From NCBI RefSeq assembly GCF_035762905.1, contig NZ_DASUCC010000015.1, positions 1 through 22,901 on the forward strand: a DNA stretch of 22,901 nt, written 5' to 3'. Under the pieces are notes generated by a model that was given only the letters and a program-made list of their open reading frames with translations, was not told the origin of the DNA and did not search any database. This document shows, in pieces, positions 15,178 to 22,693 of this stretch. Numbering within the stretch: the stretch's first letter is position 1; every line of letters starts with the position of its first letter. This DNA is from DASYTH01 sp035762905 (GTDB lineage Bacteria; Actinomycetota; Actinomycetes; Mycobacteriales; Pseudonocardiaceae). The translations under genes and the position numbers were made by a program.

Positions 15178-15659
15178 TCAACAAGCTCGCTTGTCCCACC
15201 GGCCTGACGCGGCGGATGACCGGCAACGCTGGGCGATCTTCGGGCGGACTGCCGGGCCTGAACCTCTCTCTACACCCATAGTTGCACCAAGCAGCCGCAG
15301 GAACGCACTCTGACCACATCGATCCACATCGCAGTCCCTAATCGGCGGACTCCCTGGGTCTCACCTCACGTGTTCCGCAGACTCCTAGACGCGCCAGTCC
15401 CGGGCTGCAAGGATCGGGGTGGCGTGCTGATCGGCTCGAGAACTGGGGATATATGGAGTGTTCCTCAACTTATCTCCCAGTCAGTTCGACAATTTCCGGT
15501 CTCACGCGCGGAGGCAGTAGTCGTGCATACACTGAACCTGAACGACATAGGAATGCCGAGTGATGGAAGCGACAGGAGTACGGACCTTAGATATCCGCCC
15601 AGTGCGGCACCTGGACCATACGTCATTGGCCTACGAGAAGTAATGGTTATAGTCAAGTC
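15178..15659. other. Non-coding boundary region, falling GC
   Basis: No frame here has coding character. Base composition shifts from GC-rich to more balanced. Both facts fit an island boundary. No tRNA-like cloverleaf was recognised. The promoter of the next gene lies at the right edge. Confidence 0.5.
15626..15653 (+). promoter_or_regulatory. Sigma-70-type promoter for a leaderless transcript
   Basis: TTGGCC (15626-15631), 16 bases, then TATAGT (15648-15653). Transcription would start 6-7 bases on, at or next to the ATG at 15660. That ATG has no Shine-Dalgarno site, so a leaderless mRNA fits both observations. Confidence 0.55.
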
Positions 15660-16589
15660 ATGCGTTGGATACTGATCGGGACCGCAATACTTGTAGTCGC
15701 GCTGGTTTTCGGTGGCCTCGACTCCGTATTTTCCAACTGGTTTGCCGGTCGGCAGGCAAGCTCTATAACCCTGTTCGGCTTGCCAATGTTCTGGTGGGGC
15801 CGCATTGGCAAGGTCCTACAGTTTTTCGCTGGCTGCGTGGTCGTCCTCGATCTCATTGGGCCTGAACGTCTCCGGGCTGCTGCGGAACTCGCTCGCATCC
15901 AAAAGAAGGAGGCAGGAAGGTGGCGGAATCGCATTCAGGAACTAGAGGATCTGCTGGGGCTCGAATTCATGGTCAGAGATCAAATAATCCGTCCTATCTA
16001 TCCGATGATTGCTGCTGCGCCGGTTTTGATTCCACTGTGGATAACTCGGAATGATCCTCCGCAGTTCCACGGTCAGCGATGGCTGGCCGACGACGCCGTC
16101 AGCAAGTTTCGAGCGGAGTTCTTGGCGGAGTTCAAACAATCCAATGTGCACAACCCTACTATTATCGACGAAGAATACGCGATGAATAAGGTTCGCGCGT
16201 TCGTTCGTGTCAGCTTGCCGACTCGCCAGCGCGAGTTGTTAGACCATCGCGAGGATTACCAGTTGGTGCGAAACGTAGGCGTCGCCACCGCTAGAACCAT
16301 TGCGTTAATCATCATCGTTGCCATACTCGTGTGGGTAGGAATCTCACTAGGCTGGACGGGATGGGCTCCGGCGATAGCAATGATCGGAATTTTTACCTGC
16401 GGCATACTAATGATCACGACTGAATATGGGGCTATCCGTCTCGCCGTGCGAATTCGCTCAGCCGTAGTAATCGGAATTACAGGAGTTTCTGCTGCATTGC
16501 TCGAGCAAACCCGGCCCGGCCACCGGATTCGCTGGTTCGCGTTCCTGCTGTTCGTTATCGGCTTCGCGTTTGACTTACTCTCTTCGTAG
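15660..16589 (+). CDS. Multi-pass membrane protein of unknown function
   Basis: 309 aa from ATG 15660, no ribosome-binding site but a promoter placed for leaderless expression. Hydrophobic segments: ~4-25 (ILIGTAILVVALVFGGL), ~50-68 (VLQFFAGCVVVLDLI), a weaker one ~112-128 (MIAAAPVLIPLWI), ~213-233 (TIALIIIVAILVWVGISLGW), ~236-257 (APAIAMIGIFTCGILMI), ~268-284 and ~290-306. Between the second and fourth lies a ~140-residue soluble part with a basic helical stretch (ARIQKKEAGRWRNRIQELED, immediately after the second TM). No enzymatic motif or family is recognised. Codon usage is clearly less GC-biased than the flanking genes, a sign of horizontal origin. It ends about 30 bases before a hairpin and converges with the DUF4760-like gene. 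Confidence 0.75.
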   Translation: MRWILIGTAILVVALVFGGLDSVFSNWFAGRQASSITLFGLPMFWWGRIGKVLQFFAGCVVVLDLIGPERLRAAAELARIQKKEAGRWRNRIQELEDLLGLEFMVRDQIIRPIYPMIAAAPVLIPLWITRNDPPQFHGQRWLADDAVSKFRAEFLAEFKQSNVHNPTIIDEEYAMNKVRAFVRVSLPTRQRELLDHREDYQLVRNVGVATARTIALIIIVAILVWVGISLGWTGWAPAIAMIGIFTCGILMITTEYGAIRLAVRIRSAVVIGITGVSAALLEQTRPGHRIRWFAFLLFVIGFAFDLLSS

Positions 16590-16626
16590 AGAAATCGGCC
16601 ATACCTCCCTGAGCGAGCTTGCGCCG

Positions 16627-16645
16627 GGCCGGCAGGCCGCCGGCC
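16627..16645. terminator. GC hairpin between convergent genes
   Basis: GGCCGGC (16627-16633) and GCCGGCC (16639-16645) make a 7-bp stem with a 5-nt loop, placed to terminate the membrane-protein gene and possibly its convergent neighbour. Confidence 0.5.
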
Positions 16646-16728
16646 GCCCGAGAACGGCGCAGCAAGGTCACCTCTGTGAACCGCTCAAACCCGCCCAACT
16701 AAGCTAATAGCTGTCACATTTGGGTGTC

Positions 16729-17226
16729 TCAGCTTTCGCTCCTTTTGACGCTTGGCGCCTTGCCGACGAACCCCTTAGCCCGGGCAGCCGCAGCAAATTT
16801 TCGAACATAAGGCCATAGGAGGGATCCCTGTTGGTTATCCCTGAACTGCAAGAACCCCGATTGCTCGGCAGCGTGAACAATGCGCGAAGTGGTGATTCCC
16901 CATAATGCCATTGAGTCGCGTCGCGGGATATATCGTTTGTCATATAGCATTGCCATGAGATCTAACCACGCAAGAGCATGATTAGCGCTACGAAAATCGT
17001 CCTCGCATAGATCCTCTGGCTTGCGACCGTACTCGCAAAGTTCAAACAATACGCGACGGCCTTGCTGCCTGTCCGCTGCTAACAGCTGGTCATAGATCCG
17101 AATCATGAGATCACGCTTGGCGGTTCGATGGTTGTAAGCGAAAACGAATGAGCTGAGCATCAGCGCAGCAATCGAAATAATGATCGCCATGGTAGTTCCA
17201 GTACGTCGCTTCCTGTGGTGGAACAT
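16729..17226 (-). CDS. Single-TM protein, DUF4760-like
   Basis: About 165 aa if started at ATG 17226; ATG 17190 (MAIIISIAALMLSSFVFAYN) would give 153 aa, and no clear Shine-Dalgarno site separates the two. After a basic N-terminus (HHRKRRTG) comes one transmembrane helix, then a cytoplasmic helical domain: RIYDQLLAADRQQGRRVLFE, CEDDFRSANHALAWLDLMAM, YDKRYIPRRDSMALWGITTS, FRDNQQGSLLWPYVRKFAAA. This layout, a TM followed by a helical region with W/D-rich 'ALAWLDLMAMLY' and a C-terminal 'LWPYVRKF', resembles DUF4760 proteins, whose role is unknown. Codons are less GC-rich than the host norm. It is the last gene of a minus-strand set with the next two entries. Confidence 0.65.
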   Translation of the reverse strand: MFHHRKRRTGTTMAIIISIAALMLSSFVFAYNHRTAKRDLMIRIYDQLLAADRQQGRRVLFELCEYGRKPEDLCEDDFRSANHALAWLDLMAMLYDKRYIPRRDSMALWGITTSRIVHAAEQSGFLQFRDNQQGSLLWPYVRKFAAAARAKGFVGKAPSVKRSES

Positions 17227-17305
17227 GGTCGGATGCGCCGAGCTTGTTGAGTCTAGCTGGCCGGCGCACTTACAAGCCGCCCTGGGGACAGGGGACGATG
17301 AATGC

Positions 17306-17563
17306 CTAACGGTGCTTGCTGCGCCACCCACTAATGACAGTCTCAATGTGCTGATGCCGGTTCACTTCGCAGGCGGTCACAGCGATGCGATAACAGCGCC
17401 CACTTACGGCGAAATGCCAAAGTACATCAACTACCTGAAACGAGAACTGAGATTGAGGATCTAATGCGATAATCTCACCGATGCGCGGTACATATTCGGA
17501 CTGACGGTCCTCCTCATGCAATCCCCCATCTTGCGTGTAAAGTGTGTAGTTGATTCTGATCAT
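17306..17563 (-). CDS. Small hypothetical protein (85 aa)
   Basis: ATG 17563 is preceded by GAGG at 5 bases. The product (MIRINYTLYTQDGGLHEEDR, YVPRIGEIIALDPQSQFSFQ, VVDVLWHFAVSGRCYRIAVT) is predicted to be largely beta-strand and looks like a compact SH3- or OB-like small domain, but no family is recognised. A longer in-frame upstream extension lacks coding character. It lies 79 bases before the DUF4760-like gene on the same strand and is probably co-transcribed. Low GC marks it as part of the island. Confidence 0.6.
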   Translation of the reverse strand: MIRINYTLYTQDGGLHEEDRQSEYVPRIGEIIALDPQSQFSFQVVDVLWHFAVSGRCYRIAVTACEVNRHQHIETVISGWRSKHR

Positions 17564-17785
17564 GCTCGCCTCACTGGTCCACGACGCCGGCCTCTTGGGC
17601 TTTTCCAAGGCAACTGAAGATTCGGCTTCTGGGCCTCGCTCCGCAACACATAGAATAGGTGCCCAAAAAGACAATACAATAGTTGCCTCGGACTGCAACC
17701 TTCCATGCTGTTCCGTGAATACAATTGAATCTCAATTTTCGAAGTATCGACAACTCATCAGATTGGACCGTCCAGCCGAGGGTGT

Positions 17786-18430
17786 TCAGGGAGTTGCGGG
17801 AGGTTCCGGGGAGGTGATGTGGCGATTGTCGCATAACTCATCCGCCAAGGCTCGCAGGGCCTTCGCTATGGTGCCAAAGTCCGGTGTCGTGACCATGGGG
17901 AGAGCTATTTTGGAAAACGCCTCTGCCAAGTCCTCCGGTGCGCCGGTTAACCCTGTGATCACCCATACGATGCCCTTGCTGGCCGTCTTCTGTACACCGT
18001 CGAAGCCATCTGCGATCGCATGGAGCTCGCAGCAACTGCCTTCGGGCGTGCATGGCCTGTGCAGGACCGGCCGAAACGCGCTGGCGTCGGTTATGTATCC
18101 CCTGATCACCTCTAAAGACCGCTCCAGCCGTTGCGGGCGGCATGCGCTGCATTCATTTTCTACCGTTGCCATGACGGGTTTGCTGCCTCGTCGCAGGCTC
18201 ATGAACCACACACAGTCACAGTTCCCACAGGCGAGCACGTTTGAGTCCGGGTAATGGTCTCGCGCGGCCTCCCCAGTTTGCTGATCCTCTTCCTGTGCCG
18301 AGTCCTCTTCTTGCGGCATTGTCTGTTCGAGACTCCCAGGTTCATCGGACGATTCGCCCCGAAGCACTAGGCCAAGCGCTCGCACTGCCGATGCGCGGCG
18401 ATCCGGTACTCCCCGTGTGTCATCACTCAT
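17786..18430 (-). CDS. Hypothetical protein with zinc-ribbon-like CxxC pair
   Basis: 214 aa from ATG 18430 with a weak AGGTG upstream. The first ~65 residues are acidic and Gln-rich (SLEQTMPQEEDSAQEEDQQ), probably disordered. Then LACGNCDCVWFMSLRRGSKP and ENECSACRPQRLERSL give a CxxC...CxxC arrangement 25-30 residues apart that likely chelates zinc. More Cys follow (RPCTPEGSCCELHAIADGF). The C-terminal part (KGIVWVITGLTGAPEDLAEA, IAKALRALADELC) is mixed alpha/beta. No family recognised. Overlapping plus-strand frames look like shadows because they lack any consistent domain pattern. Third positions are not GC-biased, as in the neighbouring island genes. Confidence 0.6.
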   Translation of the reverse strand: MSDDTRGVPDRRASAVRALGLVLRGESSDEPGSLEQTMPQEEDSAQEEDQQTGEAARDHYPDSNVLACGNCDCVWFMSLRRGSKPVMATVENECSACRPQRLERSLEVIRGYITDASAFRPVLHRPCTPEGSCCELHAIADGFDGVQKTASKGIVWVITGLTGAPEDLAEAFSKIALPMVTTPDFGTIAKALRALADELCDNRHITSPEPPATP

Positions 18431-18798
18431 GCACCTACCGTACGCATGGCGAGAGATCGCAACGCCTGATTGGCTATCTTCGGGTCGTTCAGATGGGCCC
18501 GGGCCTCCACAAGATTGCTGTGCTGCGTACATGGATGTCCAGATCCGACAGGCGGGGACAGACTCGACATGAGTCGATTGTTCTGTTGGGCACACGCATG
18601 TTCGTAGGAGCCTGGACGCGCATGGTGAGGCTTGTCCCGGCTGTCCCACTTGTGTTTGTGCAGGTCACCCGAGGGTACGAACCGTCCCGACATGGGTCGA
18701 GTGGGCAACCGACATGGATAGACCGGGACGGGTTACGCCGCCTTGTCGAGGGCGAGGCTGAGTAGGGTTAGTGGGCAAATTCGGCCTCGGACACTCCT
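18431..18798. other. Non-coding region with repeated CGACATG motifs
   Basis: No frame shows family similarity. Three CGACATG copies occur: 18565 (inside GACTC-gacat-GAGTC, 18561-18575), 18688 and 18710. The first two match at 14 of 16 positions (CGACATGrGTCGAkTG). They lie at the 3' side of the serine recombinase gene and could be binding or recombination sites, or chance. Confidence 0.35.
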
Positions 18799-20358
18799 TT
18801 ACCCCACGGCCGTCTGAAGCGCGCCGGCTCGTGGCCGCGCACAGCGGGTGTCGCGCGGTGTGATGATAGCCGCTCCAGCGTGCTGATCGGCCGTGAAACC
18901 GTCTCCGTGGTGGAATTCCAGCCTCAGTGTCTGCGCCCGTGGACCTGTGGACGATGGAGCGCTGCGGGCCCCGTAGGGTGTTGCCGCCCGGAGTTGTCGA
19001 TCGTGATGGGTGCAGACGATCTGCAGATCTCGCTCACGCAGAACTCCGACTGGATCGTGCGGTGAGAAGTCGGCGTCCTCGCCCAGGGTGTCGGCGAGCA
19101 GGCCGGGCAGGGCGTCCAATAGTTGATCTTCGCGGTGGTAGACGTTGCGGGGTGCGTCAGCCGGTCGGCGTGTGGCGCTGGTGTAGCCGTGTCGGCAGCG
19201 GTAGCCGGGCCGGCCGTGGACCCAGTGCGCGTCCATCCGCCGGCCACACACCCCACACACCGTCAGCCCAGCCAAATAGAACTGGCGGACTTCGCCGTCC
19301 TGGCTCGGCCGACCGGTGCGCATCCGCTGGACCGTCAGGAAGGCGGCGTCGTCGACCAGCGGAGCATGGGCGAGATGCTCGGAGACTTCCCAGTCGGCGG
19401 CAGGGTTACGTCGGACCGCACCGGAACCGCGCCCGCCGGGCCGGCCGGTGCCACCGTGGCCCTGGGTGCTGTGCCGGTTCCATACCTGCCGGCCGGTGTA
19501 GCGCGGGTTCTGCAGAATCATCGCCACCGTGCGCACGATCCACCGCTGGCCGGTGCGGTGCGGATTGCGGGACGCGTCCGCCCTGGACGGGCACGGCACG
19601 CCTCGGTCATTGAGCTCGCGGACCAGCGAGGCGACGCTGCGACCGTCGGCGCGCTGGGCGAACAGCCACCGCACCCACGGCGCGGTTGCCGGATCCGGCT
19701 CCAGCCCGTGCAGCCGGCGACCCCACCGGGCGTGCTCGGCGTTGGGATGCGGCCCGTTGTCGGCCAAGCGGTAGCCGAACGGAGGTCGCCCACCGAGGAA
19801 CCGGCCCTGGACCCGGGCCTGGGCCCGCATGGCTGCCAGCACCCGCGCCCGGGCTCGGGCCACCTCCCGTTGGGCCTGCGCGCCCAGCAGAACCATCAGC
19901 GCCTGGTGCACCGGACTACCCAGGTCGACCGGACCACCGGCCTCCGGTAGCCACACCTGCACCCCGACCTCGGTCAACTCGGCCGCCACCTGCTGAAACT
20001 GATCAACATGAAACGCACGTTCGTACTCCCCCACCACCACCGCATCAAACCTACGATCCGGCCGCCGCGCGTCCGCCAACAACGCCGCCGCAGCCGGACG
20101 ATCCGGCCACGCCCACCGCCGAGACCGGCCCTCGTCAAAGAAATCCACCACGATGGCCCCGAACCCCTCGACCAACTCCTCCGCAACCTCCCGCTGCCAC
20201 GCCCACGACGTACCCACATCCTGAAACTCACAGGTCGACATCCGCCCATAGAACGCAAACCGCAACCCTTCCCGCGACGCTCCGGGCGAACTCGATCGCC
20301 GATCACGCAGCCGATCCTCCACCGCCGCCACGAACTCCACGCCACTCAACACCGCCAT
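18799..20358 (-). CDS. Large serine recombinase
   Basis: 519 aa from ATG 20358, chosen because AAAGG sits 8 bases upstream (ATG 20364 is too close to it). The catalytic resolvase domain is intact: LRFAFYGRMSTCEFQD with the nucleophile Ser in the R-x-S motif, VVDFFDEGRSRRWAW, FDAVVVGEYERAF, LMVLLGAQAQREVARARARV. The recombinase domain follows (GRPPFGYRL, GRSVASLVRELNDRGVPCPS, MILQNPRYTGRQVWNR), then a zinc beta-ribbon (LTVCGVCGRRMDAHW, GYRCRHG). This is a widespread actinobacterial serine recombinase type; members integrate or excise mobile elements without host factors, by double-strand cleavage and 180-degree rotation. The C-terminal ~90 residues are poorly ordered and lack an obvious long coiled coil. 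High GC contrasts with the low-GC genes beside it. It probably mobilises, or once mobilised, this island. Confidence 0.92.
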   Translation of the reverse strand: MAVLSGVEFVAAVEDRLRDRRSSSPGASREGLRFAFYGRMSTCEFQDVGTSWAWQREVAEELVEGFGAIVVDFFDEGRSRRWAWPDRPAAAALLADARRPDRRFDAVVVGEYERAFHVDQFQQVAAELTEVGVQVWLPEAGGPVDLGSPVHQALMVLLGAQAQREVARARARVLAAMRAQARVQGRFLGGRPPFGYRLADNGPHPNAEHARWGRRLHGLEPDPATAPWVRWLFAQRADGRSVASLVRELNDRGVPCPSRADASRNPHRTGQRWIVRTVAMILQNPRYTGRQVWNRHSTQGHGGTGRPGGRGSGAVRRNPAADWEVSEHLAHAPLVDDAAFLTVQRMRTGRPSQDGEVRQFYLAGLTVCGVCGRRMDAHWVHGRPGYRCRHGYTSATRRPADAPRNVYHREDQLLDALPGLLADTLGEDADFSPHDPVGVLRERDLQIVCTHHDRQLRAATPYGARSAPSSTGPRAQTLRLEFHHGDGFTADQHAGAAIITPRDTRCARPRAGALQTAVG

Positions 20359-20479
20359 GCCCATCGCCTTTCGTGGTATGCCCAGCCGCAGAGACCGCCA
20401 CCGGCATGCCACATGACACGACCAGACGGGGAATCACTCGAAAGGGCACCGCTCGCCGGGTCGCTGCGGCCGCACAGCC

Positions 20480-20492
20480 ACCGATAATCGGT
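20480..20492. promoter_or_regulatory. Palindrome ACCGAT-A-ATCGGT between divergent genes
   Basis: A perfect 13-base palindrome lies in the ~250-base gap between the recombinase and the AlbA_2 gene. It could be an operator for either gene or a core recombination site. Confidence 0.35.
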
Positions 20493-20606
20493 CGGTAGCC
20501 CAGGCAGCCCGGCGGTGGGGGTCAGGACTACCCTTCAGCGATTGCTGTGCATCAGAACTGGTTACCCGCACCTGGTAGCTGACTGGCGAAGGAGTTGGAC
20601 GCGGTC

Positions 20607-22127
20607 ATGGCCGTGGTGGTCGAGCCGATCGTGACCGAGGAGAAGCTGCTCGCGCTGCTCGGCGAGCAGTGTGAACAGTTCGGACTGGATTACAAGGAAA
20701 CGCTCAATCTCGGCAAGGGGCATCCCGCGGACCTGATTGAGCTCGCCAAAGATGTCGCGGCCATGCAGTCCAACCCGGACGGCGGATACATCCTCATAGG
20801 CGTGGACAACAACGGTAAGGTCGTGGCCGGACTTACGGCGGAGCTCACGCGACACTTCGACGAGGCCACGCTGCGCCCCAAGCTGGCGAAGTACCTCACC
20901 GCGCCCGTCGTGCACGCGGCGTGCCACGAGGTGGGCGGCCAGACCGTGGCGCTGATCTACGTCGCGCCTAACCCCTATGGATGGTGCGTCATCCACACCG
21001 ACGGCGAATACAACGACTCCGTCACCGGCAAGCGCATTGTGGTCTTCCGGCACGGCGACGTGTTGGTCCGGCACGGCACCAGCAGCGAACGATGGAACGA
21101 CGCCGACCGAGACCGTCTCCTCGCGCAGATCATCGCCCGGCGCAAGGAAGCCTGGCGCAAGGAGTTCGGCGAGGAGATAGCCGCGCAGGCGCGCCTCGCC
21201 GGGACGGTCGACACCCTTATGCACGTTCCGTCCGCGTCGTTGAGCTGGCAACTCGACACCGAAACGTTCGACCAACTCGTCACCGAACTGATGCGCCGCG
21301 AGGATGACATTCCCCTGCGACGGCTGCTCACCCGTGCCGGGCGGGACGCTGCCGACCTGCTCGGCGACCAGGACGAGTTGCGGCAGCTACTCGACCGGAT
21401 CACCACCTTCGCGGCGCTGGCGATCGAGTACGAGCGCAAACCATGGCTGCTGCGCGCCGTCGCTGGGTTCGAACGGATCTACGAACTTGGCTTCGACGAG
21501 CGCGGTTTCGACCGCACCGACACAGCTGCGGTATGGCTCTGGCTCGACATCATCACGCGGGTCTACGCCCTGGGCGCGCTTGCCGTCCGCGCCGAGGAAT
21601 GGGCCACAGTGAAGCTGCTGGCCGACCGGCGCCCCGCTGGCGAATCGTTCAGCTACTGGGGCAGCTGGCTGCGTCACGCGGTCACCATGGCCGCCCGAGC
21701 CCACATCTTCGAGACCGACGAGAAGGCCGGGCTCCTCGCTCGCGCCCACAACACGATCCGCCACCTCGATTCCCTCCACCCAGACCGGCCCGCCGAGCAC
21801 CCGACAATCCTCAACAGCCTCTGCCAGTTCGACGTCTACGGCGCCCTAGTCGTGATCGGCGAACGCGGAACGATCAAGACGGGGAACTTCTACACCAACT
21901 TCGCCCGCTACTACTCCTCCCGTGCCACCCCCGCCTTCGAGACCATGGTCGACGACCACCCCGTCCGCCACCAACTGTTCAGCGGGGACGACCAACTCCT
22001 CGCCGATGCCATGCACGAGATAATCCGCCTGGCCAACCAAGAAGGGTTCAACTACAACGGCTGGGACGGGCTGGAATCACCGGCTGTCACCGAGTTCATC
22101 CGCACCCACGCCACCGCAGACGCCTAA
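20607..22127 (+). CDS. AlbA_2 / Schlafen-type putative nucleic-acid-binding domain protein
   Basis: 506 aa. ATG 20607 lies 12 bases after GAAGGAG; an in-frame TTG at 20595 touches that site and is less likely. The N-terminal ~130 residues match the AlbA_2 (Schlafen AAA_4-like) fold: LDYKETLNLGKGHPADLIEL, AKDVAAMQSNPDGGYILIGV, DNNGKVVAGL, with the ExK-type DYKE and the GGYILIGVD strand. The remaining ~370 residues are helical (FDQLVTELMRRE, IITRVYALGALAVRAEEWAT, YYSSRATPAFETMVDD) and I cannot assign them. AlbA_2 domains occur in DNA- or RNA-targeting and phage-defence-related proteins, and in regulators fused to a winged helix; no HTH is evident here. It is transcribed divergently from the serine recombinase, in an island context, and GC-rich. 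Confidence 0.8.
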   Translation: MAVVVEPIVTEEKLLALLGEQCEQFGLDYKETLNLGKGHPADLIELAKDVAAMQSNPDGGYILIGVDNNGKVVAGLTAELTRHFDEATLRPKLAKYLTAPVVHAACHEVGGQTVALIYVAPNPYGWCVIHTDGEYNDSVTGKRIVVFRHGDVLVRHGTSSERWNDADRDRLLAQIIARRKEAWRKEFGEEIAAQARLAGTVDTLMHVPSASLSWQLDTETFDQLVTELMRREDDIPLRRLLTRAGRDAADLLGDQDELRQLLDRITTFAALAIEYERKPWLLRAVAGFERIYELGFDERGFDRTDTAAVWLWLDIITRVYALGALAVRAEEWATVKLLADRRPAGESFSYWGSWLRHAVTMAARAHIFETDEKAGLLARAHNTIRHLDSLHPDRPAEHPTILNSLCQFDVYGALVVIGERGTIKTGNFYTNFARYYSSRATPAFETMVDDHPVRHQLFSGDDQLLADAMHEIIRLANQEGFNYNGWDGLESPAVTEFIRTHATADA

Positions 22128-22240
22128 ACCACACGCGCCCAAGTTTGGACCATGGCAAAGACGTCACCGGCAATACGGCGTTCCCGGGTCGATTCCGCCG
22201 GATCGGGCTTCGTGCTCTGGCTGGGTCTCGTGAGGTGTGG

Positions 22241-22693
22241 GTGGCTCAGGGCGATGCGGGCGCAGATGACTTCTTCGCGCAGGTAGAGGGTCTCGGGCTT
22301 GTCTGGGGGGACTGTTCCAAGATCGGCACCTCTCTGTGTCAAGTAGCTGGCGACAGAGAGGAAACCAACTTCGGCGACACCGCCGGGTTCACCGCGGTCA
22401 CCATCGTCAACGACGCCAGCCGGGCCATGGTCATCTGCCGCAAGTACACCGGAAAAAACACCGGCACTAAACCCACCCAGGTCGGCACCGGCGCCGACGA
22501 CACGAACTGCATCTACGTCGCGTCCGACCTGATCTACCGCTGCACCCAACTCGACGAGGGCGAGCCGGCAGGCCCGCCCTCGTGGCTTGGTGCCCCGTTC
22601 CTGACATCGACATGGAGCAACGAGCCGGCGGCACATCGTGTCAGCGGTTGGACAGCCACGGCTCCGTCGCCAGCGGGCTCCCAGTCTCGATGA
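22241..22693 (+). CDS. Possible hypothetical protein or gene remnant
   Basis: A plus-strand frame open to 22693 has strong coding-like third positions between about 22370 and 22570: FGDTAGFTAVTIVNDASRAM, VICRKYTGKNTGTKPTQVGT, DTNCIYVASDLIYRC. GTG 22241 has GAGG 5 bases upstream but the call is weak. The last ~30 codons overlap the minus-strand SRPBCC gene and look like shadow sequence, so the real end may have been lost. No signal peptide or family recognised. Confidence 0.35.
   Translation: MAQGDAGADDFFAQVEGLGLVWGDCSKIGTSLCQVAGDREETNFGDTAGFTAVTIVNDASRAMVICRKYTGKNTGTKPTQVGTGADDTNCIYVASDLIYRCTQLDEGEPAGPPSWLGAPFLTSTWSNEPAAHRVSGWTATAPSPAGSQSR

Noticed and set aside
15178..15659. tRNA gene as island integration site
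   Set aside because: No TTCGA-type T-arm with matching acceptor stem was found; serine recombinases also do not need tRNA targets.
17550..18254. 234-codon plus-strand ORF opposite the CxxC protein
   Set aside because: Ser/Thr-rich composition without domain features; the minus strand has the CxxC pair and better start context.
18241..18765. 174-codon plus-strand ORF
   Set aside because: It overlaps the start of the CxxC protein, lacks motifs and ribosome-binding site, and covers the motif-rich non-coding region.
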